Shown one piece after another: positions 56,069 to 64,000 of a stretch of DNA of 64,000 nucleotides (position 1 is its first letter; each line of letters opens with the position of its first letter). Origin of the DNA: Candidatus Poribacteria bacterium. GTDB taxonomy: Bacteria > Poribacteria > WGA-4E > WGA-3G. The translations under genes and the position numbers were made by a program. The notes under the pieces are model-generated. The model was given only the letters and a program-made list of their open reading frames with translations. It was not told the origin of the DNA and made no database searches. The DNA lies in the NCBI GenBank assembly GCA_012267415.1, contig JAAXGN010000049.1, positions 25,994 to 89,993 on the forward strand, written 5' to 3'.

Positions 56069-57364
56069 TTGTCTGACAAGGAACATGCCTCTACTATAAC
56101 ACCTGACAAGGATGAATCTGGAAAAAGAGAGAAACTGGTTGGTTACTTTGAACTGCTTCAGCATAATTCTAATTTTAGATGGTTATGGTCAGGACAAGTT
56201 GTTAGCCTATTAGGGGATTGGTTTAATATAATCGCTTCAGCGATCCTTATCCGCAAACTTACGGACTCTGGTCTTGCTTTAGGTATACTGTTTACAATTC
56301 GCATGCTGGCACCTTTTCTCATCTCTCCGTTAGCCGGAATTTGTGCGGATCGATTCAATAGAAAGTACCTGCTGATCATCACGGATATTATAAGAGGTAT
56401 ACTCATAGTCGGTTATCTTTTTGTCCAAGATGAAAACGACATCTGGCTTCTGTATCTCCTTACGGCACTCCTATTTGGTGTCAGTGGATTTTTCAGTCCT
56501 GCACGAAGTGCAATTCTACCTGATATCACTTCCCAACGCGAACTCGGAACAGCAAATGCGTTGAGCGCAACAAGTTGGTCAGTTATGCTTGCTCTGGGGG
56601 CTGCTATAGGTGGATTCACGGCAGGTCTGTTCGGGGTTTACACAGCTTTCGTAATTGATGGGTTAACCTTCCTCATTTCAGCGGTATTGTTGTGGCAGAT
56701 TAAACTTCCAAAACGTTCTGAATCGCAAATAGAACTCCCTACTCGTGCGAAGTTCGTTACATTTCACTATATGCTTCAACATCCCGATATTTTCTTCCTC
56801 ACGCTCCATAAAGCAGCCATTGCACTTCTCCTGTCTTCTGGATTTCAGGTTGTGCTGGTTGAAATTGCAAAGACAGTCTTCGTTGTCGGGAAGGATGGCG
56901 CAATAAGTTTAGGACTGATGTTTTGTATGGGTGGTGTGGGTAGTGGAATAGGACCAATCGTTGCAAGGTATTGGACAGGTGATAGGGATAGACCGTTGCG
57001 ACAAAGCATCAGTCTCGGTTACCTGATAGGATCAATTGGATTAGCAATCACTGCCCCGCTGGTAAGTCTGACGACTGTGGTCTTTGGTGGATTTGTTCGT
57101 AGTATCGGTGGTGGCATCGCGTGGGTGTTCTCTACACAACTCCTTCTTCAGCGCGCGCCGAATGAGATTCGTGGCAGGATATTTGGAACAGAATTTGCAC
57201 TCTTTACGTTAATGGGTGGAATTGCCACTGCCATTGTTGGAGCAATGCTTGATCTGTTTGGGGTAATGTATGTATTGTGGGGGATGACGACATTACCACT
57301 CATTCCAGCAGTATTATGGTGGGTATGGCAGGCACGATTTACCAGAAAAGCACAAAAACAGTAG
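56069..57364 (+). CDS. MFS transporter (MFS_3, EntS-like exporter)
   Basis: 431 aa with a TTG start, placed by GGAGG 7 nt upstream and by contact with the previous stop codon. Twelve helices are expected. The N-half has FRWLWSGQVVSLLGDWFNIIASAILI and the loop GICADRFNRKYLL; then FFSPARSAILPDI, and the C-half has IRGRIFGTEFALFTLMGG. This pattern matches the MFS_3/enterobactin-exporter-like branch. The substrate is unknown. Followed by the repeat unit at 57364. Confidence 0.87.
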   Translation: MSDKEHASTITPDKDESGKREKLVGYFELLQHNSNFRWLWSGQVVSLLGDWFNIIASAILIRKLTDSGLALGILFTIRMLAPFLISPLAGICADRFNRKYLLIITDIIRGILIVGYLFVQDENDIWLLYLLTALLFGVSGFFSPARSAILPDITSQRELGTANALSATSWSVMLALGAAIGGFTAGLFGVYTAFVIDGLTFLISAVLLWQIKLPKRSESQIELPTRAKFVTFHYMLQHPDIFFLTLHKAAIALLLSSGFQVVLVEIAKTVFVVGKDGAISLGLMFCMGGVGSGIGPIVARYWTGDRDRPLRQSISLGYLIGSIGLAITAPLVSLTTVVFGGFVRSIGGGIAWVFSTQLLLQRAPNEIRGRIFGTEFALFTLMGGIATAIVGAMLDLFGVMYVLWGMTTLPLIPAVLWWVWQARFTRKAQKQ

Positions 57365-57496
57365 TTCTTGTTCTGTCCAATCTAAAAATGGGTTCCCCGT
57401 TTGTAGTAGGGCAATTCATTGCCCGTTCTCCCCGCAGAAACAGACAATGAATTGCCATTAAACGAATTCACATGTATTTCAAAGGCAGACAGTCTA
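57364..57496. repeat. Second copy of the 135-bp GGGCAAT hairpin unit
   Basis: Shares TTCTGTCCA, CCCCGTTTGTAGTAGGGC, ATTCACATGTATTTCAA and AGACAGTCTA with 13594-13732, in the same order. The second hairpin has decayed (CAGACAATGAATTGCCATTA). Again it lies directly after a stop codon, between convergent genes. Confidence 0.75.
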
Positions 57497-57498
57497 TT

Positions 57499-59121
57499 CT
57501 ATTGATCCAAAGCAGAGATGGATGAAGGTTTTCTTTGAACGACAGGGATTAGGTAGGATCGAATGGTTACACCCTCAAGCGTTTCCGTTTCAACACGCGA
57601 TTCTGGATTCGTGCGGTGATCAAAAACAACATAGTACCCCTTATCCACTTTTTCAGATTTGAGATACGCTACCAGCTGCTTCTTTCCTGCTTGATGATAC
57701 CTTTCTCCTTCCCAAATTTTGGTCTCTACAATATACTTACGGGAGTTATAGAGAATCATTAAGTCAATCCTGCCTCGACCCGTTTGAACTTCAAGGAACA
57801 TACTTGCATTTATAGTTCTGATGAAGTGATCTAAATATGCATAGAGTAGGTTCTGCCCAACATACTCTTGAGGTGTTTCCGGAACTTGTAATATCCGAAA
57901 ACCTACGCGAGAAATGAAATCTTTAAAGTTGTTGAGTAGACTCTCAAGTTCAATTTCACCCGAAGGTGTAACATAGTCAACGAAATCTACCTCGGTCTCT
58001 TCAGCAAAATAGTCATTCTCTAAACCGTTTATTGCTGGTTTAAATGCTTGTAAAATGCGATGTTGATATATCGGATTGACAATCTGACACATTCTGTCAG
58101 GACCTCTCTTGATGACACCATACATGGTGAGTTCATTTATTATGTCATCATCAAGATTATATGGAACGCCTCTTTCATAAGAAGCAATTTTCATCAGGAA
58201 TCTTCCAAAACGACGGTCTCTACGAATATTTGTCAGAAGGTGTTCAATATTGGTGTTTCTTTCCTCAAGCAGTTGTGTATGTGCTTCTGCAAAGTGCGAC
58301 ATTTCAATTGTATCGGTTTTAGGAATGTTTAATTCTTCTGTCATTATCTGTGCTGCACGGTTAACAAGGAAAGGCTGCCCTGCTGTCTGTTTATGTAATG
58401 AGATGATAACTTCTTGGTCAAAAGATTGTCCGACTTCATCTGTATATTGCGAAAGCAGTTCCTGTACCTGTTCCAACGTGAAGTTTGGTAGGTTGAATTC
58501 ATCTTGAATGTTAAACGGGGAGATTGAACGATCATAGTTGAGCTGCGTGATGCTCTTGACACCAACAATACCGACACTATGGATACATCTTGGTTCATCA
58601 GATAGGTAGACACGACGTAGTGAATGAAGGAATCCTTTTACCGCCATTTGAGGAATAGCATCAAACTCGTCAATTATGAGGACAATTTTCTGAGTAATTC
58701 CATATTGCGCGTCAAGTAATACTGCAAGTTGATCAAAAAATGCTCTCATTGACATATTATCAGTGATTTCTGTCTTTGTCAGTAATCTTTCTATACCCTC
58801 AGATGGATTCTGTCCACGGCTTTGGAAAACTGCCTCAATTTCTTTACACATTTCCGTATGGAGCGAGATGTAAAAATCATTGGCAGTATAATCTTCAAAT
58901 TCCTCAAAATTCAGTTGAATTGGAAAAAAGGATTCATCCTGATTCGTGAGTTCTTCGGTAGTAAACCGAAAAAAGGTAGTCTTGCCTGTTTGGCGCGGCG
59001 CAAACAGAACAATGTATCTACCCTCTTTGATACGGTTAATGAAGTCCCTGATTTCTTCTGTGCGCTTTACAATATAGTGCCTATCGGGATATACACGACC
59101 TCTTGTTCCAAAACTTCTCAT
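57499..59121 (-). CDS. AAA-like ATPase fused to a PD-(D/E)XK nuclease domain
   Basis: 540 aa. The N-terminal ATPase has Walker A APRQTGKTT (41-49) and Walker B KIVLIIDEFDAI (about 145-156), with a sensor-like VGIVGVKSI. A helical middle follows. The C-terminal nuclease-like part has RIDLMILYNSRKYIVETKIW, giving the D...ExK arrangement, then VDKGYYVVFDHR. Members of this AAA/PD-(D/E)XK family are abundant, duplicated and often near mobile DNA; their role (defence or selfish) is not established. A deleted relative lies at 47754. Single gene, next to the MITE. Confidence 0.82.
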   Translation of the reverse strand: MRSFGTRGRVYPDRHYIVKRTEEIRDFINRIKEGRYIVLFAPRQTGKTTFFRFTTEELTNQDESFFPIQLNFEEFEDYTANDFYISLHTEMCKEIEAVFQSRGQNPSEGIERLLTKTEITDNMSMRAFFDQLAVLLDAQYGITQKIVLIIDEFDAIPQMAVKGFLHSLRRVYLSDEPRCIHSVGIVGVKSITQLNYDRSISPFNIQDEFNLPNFTLEQVQELLSQYTDEVGQSFDQEVIISLHKQTAGQPFLVNRAAQIMTEELNIPKTDTIEMSHFAEAHTQLLEERNTNIEHLLTNIRRDRRFGRFLMKIASYERGVPYNLDDDIINELTMYGVIKRGPDRMCQIVNPIYQHRILQAFKPAINGLENDYFAEETEVDFVDYVTPSGEIELESLLNNFKDFISRVGFRILQVPETPQEYVGQNLLYAYLDHFIRTINASMFLEVQTGRGRIDLMILYNSRKYIVETKIWEGERYHQAGKKQLVAYLKSEKVDKGYYVVFDHRTNPESRVETETLEGVTIRSYLIPVVQRKPSSISALDQ

Positions 59122-59143
59122 TTTTCCACCTGAATTGCTATCA

Positions 59144-59485
59144 TAACCTAAGTTGCTACCTATCAGTTTTTAGATATGCAAATACCGTCTTTAATAGAGA
59201 GTAATGCATATTTCGCAGGTTTTCGTAGCACGGGGAATGCCATTGGGCGAATGCGCGCATGGCATTCGCCATGATTCATACCGTTGATTTCACTGCCAGT
59301 TTGCGCTCCTTATGGCACAATCTGGATGAAGATTAATTTTTTAATTCGGTAATGTTGGAACGTGCGATGAATCGCACTACTACGAACCTGATCGTTTGTA
59401 GTAGGGCAATTTATTGCCCGTTTATTACCGAAATATTTCATTAATCTTCATGCAGATTGTGCTACATAGGTAGCAACTTAGGTTA
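59144..59485. repeat. MITE copy C with nested hairpins
   Basis: Perfect 21-bp inverted ends: TAACCTAAGTTGCTACCTAT at 59144-59163 and ATAGGTAGCAACTTAGGTTA at 59466-59485 (plus one more base each side). The inner element at 59326-59451 (126 bp) has ATGAAGATTAA ends, lies in the loop of CACAATCT/AGATTGTG, and carries two GTAGTAG hairpins (one GGGCAAT type, one GCGATTC type). 59122-59510 holds no gene. Confidence 0.85.
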
Positions 59486-59510
59486 TCATATTTAGTAACG
59501 TATAAGGTTT

Positions 59511-60245
59511 CTACCCATCCTCATCTTCAGAGTACGTATGTCCGCTGAAGATTGCCCGAACCTGTTTTGCCGTTTTTGGTCCTGACAACAATTGTCCAAT
59601 CCGATCACCTTCTTGTGCTATCAATGCTTCGACATTTGTCAACACTGCATTTAGTTGATCTCCGGGAAATTTACATGCTCCGTTTTCATCCATGTGTATG
59701 ATCTCACCCGGTGCAACATCCATCCCCGCAATAGAAACAGGTACATTGACCGCATGCACTGCCATAGCACCGTGTCCAGGACTGATGCCGCTTAATAGAT
59801 TTTGGAATTCCATTGGTCGAATTTCATCTATATCCCGTGAAGGTCCATTTGAAATCAACCCTAAACACCCCAGAGATTTCATCGCAGCTGTCATGTTACC
59901 ACCTGCTAATCCTACCTTATTGGCTATTTCTGACGGAAACTTCTGTTGTAGCGCAAGAATCGTTGGTTTTTTTGAGACGTCTAACGCATCAACAACATCC
60001 ATGAATGAGAGTTCAGAATAATTTGGATCGGGTAAGCCGTAAACACACGTCACAGCATAGCCTGCCATTGCCCCTAATTCAGGAAACATGCATTTTATTG
60101 TCGTGTCCGTATACCAATTCTCTGTCCAAGGGTTGTATAATCCGAGACATAGTGGATTACCCGGATAGGTTGCGACAACATTTGTGATTGATGGTGTATC
60201 ATATTTCCGCAATTCTGCCAACATTTCATATTCAGTTAACGCCAT
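59511..60245 (-). CDS. RraA-like / HMG aldolase family protein
   Basis: 244 aa. It has the RraA fold: TPSITNVVATYP near the start, GLAGGNMTAAMKSLGCLGLISNGPSRDIDEIR (the substrate loop with GG and RD), and VAPGEIIHMDENGACKFP. Relatives are 4-hydroxy-4-methyl-2-oxoglutarate aldolases and sugar-acid decarboxylases; few are real RNase E regulators. It follows the HpcH-type aldolase gene by 35 nt, which suggests a two-step breakdown of an organic or sugar acid. Confidence 0.85.
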   Translation of the reverse strand: MALTEYEMLAELRKYDTPSITNVVATYPGNPLCLGLYNPWTENWYTDTTIKCMFPELGAMAGYAVTCVYGLPDPNYSELSFMDVVDALDVSKKPTILALQQKFPSEIANKVGLAGGNMTAAMKSLGCLGLISNGPSRDIDEIRPMEFQNLLSGISPGHGAMAVHAVNVPVSIAGMDVAPGEIIHMDENGACKFPGDQLNAVLTNVEALIAQEGDRIGQLLSGPKTAKQVRAIFSGHTYSEDEDG

Positions 60246-60280
60246 AATATCCCTCTTTTCATTGATATTAGAAAGTTTAA

Positions 60281-61159
60281 TTAGATCGGCATAGTTCTAC
60301 CAGCATAAGCACGTCCGATACGCGCAGTTTCTTCACCTGAGCCACAAATCCTGACACCTGCATCAATACTTGACTCAATTGTTTCTGGAGATGCACTCTC
60401 CAAAAACTTAAGACCTGCTGATTGACATGCAGCAAATACACGGTCTCTTGCATCCTGAATTTCTTTTGGTCTTGGATTGGGTTGATGTTTATAACCGAAT
60501 GACATGCTCATATCCCCAGGTCCCCATTCGGCAAATGCTATTCCTGGTACCTGTGCGGAAATTTCAACATTTGCTAATGCACGTTTATTCTCAAACTTTA
60601 GACCGAGTAGCAATTCTCCATTGGGATTTAGGGGCCAAGGGTCAGCAGTATCAAGGTATTGGTCGACCGAAACGCCCCATATTGGTGCAGCAGAACCTTG
60701 TCCAGCAGAACCGCGTCTACCAACATCCAAGTGGGACCCAACACCGATAGTTTGGAAAGGGTATCGGCACGCTTCAACAAATGCTCTAACAGCTTCAGGA
60801 GATTCCGCGTGGCAAAGTAGCAGACCGTGCACACCGCGTGCAAGGAGTTGTCGCATCTGCCAGCCATTAGCACGGATAACATCCGCGCTCACACCATCTA
60901 CGGGTAACTCCACGATCACTGCAGGAGTCTTGTGTCCACTATTGGTTGGGCCCCCATCAGCGAGTCCTTTCATAAATTGATCTAAACCGGACAGATCAAA
61001 ACAACCGTGCTCCATACCGACATTGATATAGTCTGCCCATGTTTTTGTCATGGCGCGTCCAGCTTCATAGTTAAGGTCAGCACCTGTATGGCTTCCTGTG
61101 TAAAACACCGGTTGGTCTTCATCCAATAATTCAATAGCTTTATTAACCCGTTTGGGCAT
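60281..61159 (-). CDS. HpcH/HpaI family aldolase
   Basis: 292 aa TIM-barrel class II pyruvate aldolase type. Key phrases are DYINVGMEHGCFDLSGL, VRANGWQMRQLLARGVHGLLLCHAES, LLLGLKFENKRALANVE (acidic metal ligand) and IAFAEWGPGDMSMSFGY, the family's metal- and substrate-binding segment. It would split a 2-keto-4-hydroxy acid to pyruvate or oxaloacetate plus an aldehyde. Start preceded by GGAGAAGGAG. Operon with the RraA-like gene. Confidence 0.85.
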   Translation of the reverse strand: MPKRVNKAIELLDEDQPVFYTGSHTGADLNYEAGRAMTKTWADYINVGMEHGCFDLSGLDQFMKGLADGGPTNSGHKTPAVIVELPVDGVSADVIRANGWQMRQLLARGVHGLLLCHAESPEAVRAFVEACRYPFQTIGVGSHLDVGRRGSAGQGSAAPIWGVSVDQYLDTADPWPLNPNGELLLGLKFENKRALANVEISAQVPGIAFAEWGPGDMSMSFGYKHQPNPRPKEIQDARDRVFAACQSAGLKFLESASPETIESSIDAGVRICGSGEETARIGRAYAGRTMPI

Positions 61160-61340
61160 TGTAGTACTCCTTCTCCTGCTAATATATAAGGACGATGCGG
61201 TCTAAGATTTGTAATCGTAGTTGCGAAACAGTATATGATATGACATAATGTTCCTGCAATTTCAATATAATTGTTAATCTTATAGCAAGTTAGTCAATGT
61301 GTCAATAGAAATTGAATAAACTGATAAACAGAAAACCCAC

Positions 61341-61370
61341 TTGACAATTCCTCCTAAATAATGATAGAAT
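61341..61370 (+). promoter_or_regulatory. sigma-70-type promoter of the M6P-isomerase-like gene
   Basis: TTGACA (61341-61346) and TAGAAT (61365-61370) with 18 bp between; predicted start near 61378, 24 nt before the ATG at 61402. Confidence 0.65.
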
Positions 61371-61401
61371 TTAATCCTATACTCAACGAAAGGATGATGA
61401 T

Positions 61402-62508
61402 ATGGCATCAAAAACAGAATTAAAATCAATGCTAAACGCACCCATAGCATTAGCACCGAATACATACTTGCACTTCTATAATGGCGGAAAACTTCGCGCA
61501 GAATTCATGGGGGAACCCGACCCAAAGGATGACTACTATTCTGAAGAATGGATTTTCTCAACAAACAGAGCAATAACACCAGGTAGAGAGAACCCGCCAG
61601 AAAAAGGTTTTAGCAAGATCAATTTACCAGACGGGGAAGAAGTCCTATTAAAGGAATTATTGGACACCTATCCGGAAGAGACACTTGGGAATGCACATGT
61701 AGAGAAATTTGGCACTGATTTGGGTGTGCTTCTGAAGATTTTTGATGTCGGTGAAGGCGCACATATACCGATACATTGGCATCCAAATCCAGATTTCGCA
61801 CAGAAGCATCTTGACTCACCATTTGGTAAGAATGAAGCATGGATTCTCATCGGAACACGTCCCGGCGCAAAAGCGTGGATAGGTTGGAAAGAAGCTATTG
61901 AAAAATCTGAATTTCGCAGACTGATGGAAGCACAAGATATTGAAACTTTAAGAAGCTTGATGCACGTCGTTGAACCGAAGGTAGGTGAAGTATATTTCCT
62001 ACGGACACCCATCGTTCATTCACTCGGTACCGGACTTTGCGTCCTTGAACCGCAAGAACCTACGGACTGGAACATACTCGCTGAATGGGAAGGTTTTCCT
62101 TATGACAAAGAAGATGGACACCTTGGACTCGGATGGGATTTAGCTGTAGATTGTGCTGAATTTGACAAACTTGAGCTCGATTATCTCAATAATTATATTC
62201 GCAGAACACCGGAACTCGTCCGGGGGGAAGGTGATAACCGTGAAGACAGAATCGTGCCAGAAGAGGCATCGAAGTTCTTCGGTTGTACACGGTTGACGGT
62301 CAATTCAACACTCAGCATGCCTGCCGGTAAAGGTTTCTATGCACTTGTCACATTAGGCGGCGAAGGGGTACTCAGAGGGGACTTTGAGGATGTTCCTCTC
62401 AAACGGGGTAAATCTGTCTTTATACCGAGATGCCTATCCAGTTATGTCATTGTCAGTAATAGTGATTCACCCATGGAGATTATTTGTTGCTATCCACCAA
62501 GTCTGTAA
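61402..62508 (+). CDS. Class I mannose-6-phosphate isomerase-like cupin protein
   Basis: 368 aa. Metal-binding residues are visible in GEGAHIPIHWHPNPDFAQKHL and the glutamate in NEAWILIGT, followed by IVHSLGTGLCVLEPQ, as in type I phosphomannose isomerases. The C-terminal cupin half ends GKSVFIPRCLSSYVIVSN. It probably interconverts an aldose and a ketose, perhaps not phosphorylated mannose. A strong promoter lies upstream. The PlsC-like gene begins 12 nt after its stop. Confidence 0.8.
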   Translation: MASKTELKSMLNAPIALAPNTYLHFYNGGKLRAEFMGEPDPKDDYYSEEWIFSTNRAITPGRENPPEKGFSKINLPDGEEVLLKELLDTYPEETLGNAHVEKFGTDLGVLLKIFDVGEGAHIPIHWHPNPDFAQKHLDSPFGKNEAWILIGTRPGAKAWIGWKEAIEKSEFRRLMEAQDIETLRSLMHVVEPKVGEVYFLRTPIVHSLGTGLCVLEPQEPTDWNILAEWEGFPYDKEDGHLGLGWDLAVDCAEFDKLELDYLNNYIRRTPELVRGEGDNREDRIVPEEASKFFGCTRLTVNSTLSMPAGKGFYALVTLGGEGVLRGDFEDVPLKRGKSVFIPRCLSSYVIVSNSDSPMEIICCYPPSL

Positions 62509-62520
62509 CGGAAGCATACA

Positions 62521-63738
62521 ATGTTAGATTTTAAACCGCCGAAACCAAATCTGAAGGCTATCAAGGTCGCTAATGTTATTGTACCTATAGCAAACAGATT
62601 GTTTTCAAAAGGACTGACAATTGACATTGATGCAGAATCTATTGACAGAATAAAATCTATACACGGCAATCCGACGTTAATCGCACCAAATCATGCCGCA
62701 TCAGATGATCCTACTGTTGTTTTTCTCTTGTCAAAACAGATTTCTCAACCGTTCTACTATATGGCAGCCAGAGAGACCTTTGATAAAGGGAAATTAGGGG
62801 GGATCAGAAGTTATGTCATGCAAAGATTGGGTGTTTATTCAGTGGTGCGAGGCACTGCTGATAGGAATGCTTTTAGAACGACGCGACAGATATTAGTTGA
62901 AGGTAAATGGCCCCTTGTCATCTTTGGAGAAGGAGAAATATCACGGCAGAACGATACCGTTATGCGTTTTGAAAGGGGGATCACACAACTCTGTTTTTGG
63001 GCAATTGATGACATGAGAAAAGCAGATAAGTTTAACCCGCTGTATGTTTTACCTATCGGTATTAAATATCGCTATACGCGAGATATGTGGGATGTCATTG
63101 ACAACGCACTGACAGCATTGGAACGTAATATCCTACCCGACAACACACGTACACCTGATGAACGGTACCAGCGATTGCGGCGTATCGGAGTCACTGTCCT
63201 GAAAACGCTTGCGGATGAATATCAATATAAGGTAGAGTCTACCGCTTCGCTCAATGAACATATTCAGGGATTGAAGGAACAGATACTATCGCATGCAGAA
63301 AAAATCATGGGGATTCAATCCGATGACGATATCCTGACACGTGTCCGTGCCCTGAAGAACATAGTCGATTCTGAAGTCTATAGGGATGTTGAACAGATGA
63401 CAGAATATGAACGGAAAATACAGGAGGAACAGTTACAGAAATTTCAACAGTTTTATCCAGATTTAGAACGACTGACTAATTTCATTGCAATAGCCGATGG
63501 GTATGTCGCTGAAGAACATTCACCAGAACGATACCTTGAGGTGATATTCAGATTGGAAAAAGAGGTATTTGGAACAGCCAAGAGACGGGGACCACGCGTC
63601 GCGTCTATTCGGGTTAGTGAACCAATTAATCTATCTGAACGATACGATACTTACAGGACGCAAAAGAAAGAGACAGTAGAACAGATAACGACTGAATTAG
63701 AAACCGAAGTCCAAAACTTGGTTTCTGGAATAACCTAA
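62521..63738 (+). CDS. PlsC-like 1-acyl-glycerol-phosphate acyltransferase
   Basis: 405 aa. The acyltransferase HX4D motif is APNHAASDDP, block II is YYMAARETFDKGK, and the glycerol-phosphate block is FGEGEISRQND. The C-terminal 190 residues are helical and coiled-coil-like (YERKIQEEQLQKFQQFYPDLERL), making it longer than the usual 240-aa PlsC. It would acylate a lysophospholipid or related acceptor at the membrane. Located 12 nt after the isomerase-like gene, so in one transcript with it. Confidence 0.83.
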   Translation: MLDFKPPKPNLKAIKVANVIVPIANRLFSKGLTIDIDAESIDRIKSIHGNPTLIAPNHAASDDPTVVFLLSKQISQPFYYMAARETFDKGKLGGIRSYVMQRLGVYSVVRGTADRNAFRTTRQILVEGKWPLVIFGEGEISRQNDTVMRFERGITQLCFWAIDDMRKADKFNPLYVLPIGIKYRYTRDMWDVIDNALTALERNILPDNTRTPDERYQRLRRIGVTVLKTLADEYQYKVESTASLNEHIQGLKEQILSHAEKIMGIQSDDDILTRVRALKNIVDSEVYRDVEQMTEYERKIQEEQLQKFQQFYPDLERLTNFIAIADGYVAEEHSPERYLEVIFRLEKEVFGTAKRRGPRVASIRVSEPINLSERYDTYRTQKKETVEQITTELETEVQNLVSGIT

Positions 63739-63810
63739 TAACAGAGATACGACTGAATATAGTAAAACTTTGAATCATGTAGACACTTGTCAGTTAGCAA
63801 ATGTCCGTTT

Positions 63811-63835
63811 GTAGGGGCTGGGTTTCCCTGCCCGC
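63811..63835. repeat. GTAG hairpin (GGGGCTGGG variant)
   Basis: GTAGGGGCTGGGTTTCCCTGCCC, a divergent member of the GGGCGGGG family read in the plus direction, 72 nt after the PlsC-like gene. Confidence 0.6.
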
Positions 63836-63914
63836 AGCAGATCATTTCCCGACGTGGCAAGAAGTGTCTTGGTATTTTTTGGTTTCACATTAATCTTTCC
63901 TATAGGAGGAAAAC

Positions 63915-64000
63915 ATGGCAAAAAAATTGTCTATTGGAAGTTGGGCTTACGCATTTGGACCTTATGAAGATAACCCTGTCCCGTTTGATGATGTCGTCAA
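63915..64000 (+). CDS. Sugar phosphate isomerase/epimerase-like protein (partial)
   Basis: Starts at an ATG with AGGAGGA 4 nt upstream and runs off the window. The first 28 residues (MAKKLSIGSWAYAFGPY...) match the beginning of xylose-isomerase-like TIM-barrel proteins of the AP endonuclease family 2 type. Only the first strand is seen, so the assignment is tentative. Confidence 0.6.
   Translation, partial: MAKKLSIGSWAYAFGPYEDNPVPFDDVV

Overview
The window is about 64 kb of chromosome from an uncultured bacterium. Gene content and repeats point to Candidatus Poribacteria, the sponge-associated relatives of the Planctomycetes-Verrucomicrobia-Chlamydiae group. The evidence is a mix of carbohydrate genes (GH95 fucosidase, enolase-superfamily dehydratase, Gfo/Idh/MocA oxidoreductase, HpcH aldolase, RraA-like protein), planctomycete-style proteins (DUF4159, a CARDB/terpene-cyclase-like toroid with a YdjY domain, ECF sigma-WD40 fusions, FGE-sulfatase-fold paralogues) and a very high load of short palindromic repeats. 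This is inference from protein families; no 16S rRNA gene is present.

Layout. 0.1-6 kb: orphan TIR-like (ThsB/MTH538-type) protein, MDR dehydrogenase, IS605-type tnpB element, Eis-like acetyltransferase, cupin, and an orphan DNA methyltransferase with a damaged N-terminus. 6-12.4 kb: GH95 enzyme, an unknown gene, and two tandem FGE-fold proteins with a J-domain-like N-terminus. 12.6-18 kb: ftsY, Rieske/cytochrome b pair, MocA oxidoreductase, enolase-superfamily dehydratase. 17.9-20.1 kb: restriction-modification operon. 20.7-29.4 kb: envelope or secreted proteins (beta-propeller, toroid/YdjY, DUF4159, PA14), with holA in the middle. 30-33.5 kb: tight operon DUF488-DUF488-(OB-like N-terminus)RecQ. 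33.9-41.7 kb: three tandem ECF sigma/WD40 paralogues. 41.9-48 kb: HhH-like gene, Stf0 sulfotransferase, proS, pgk, sucC. 48-55.6 kb: folK-fabF-acpP-fabG-fabD-fabH-rpmF-yceD-hom and tRNA-Pro. 56-64 kb: MFS exporter, AAA/PD-(D/E)XK protein, RraA-like, HpcH aldolase, M6P-isomerase-like, PlsC-like, and a truncated sugar isomerase.

Three observations stand out. First, the sigma/WD40 cluster: two genes carry an N-terminal ECF sigma factor fused to a WD40 propeller, one with a transmembrane helix between; the third has the helix and propeller only. Both sigma genes have a matching ECF-type promoter (TGCAACC, 17 bp, CGTC). All three genes keep an internal ribosome-binding site and start codon at the WD40 boundary with identical 9-nt spacing. 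Second, the three-gene DUF488/RecQ operon looks like a DNA-processing or defence cassette. Third, the intergenic DNA holds at least six hairpin families that share a 5'-GTAG foot, as REP sequences do. A small element with ATGAAGATTAA inverted ends sits in the loop of one of these hairpin families at all four complete sites, and itself carries other GTAG hairpins.
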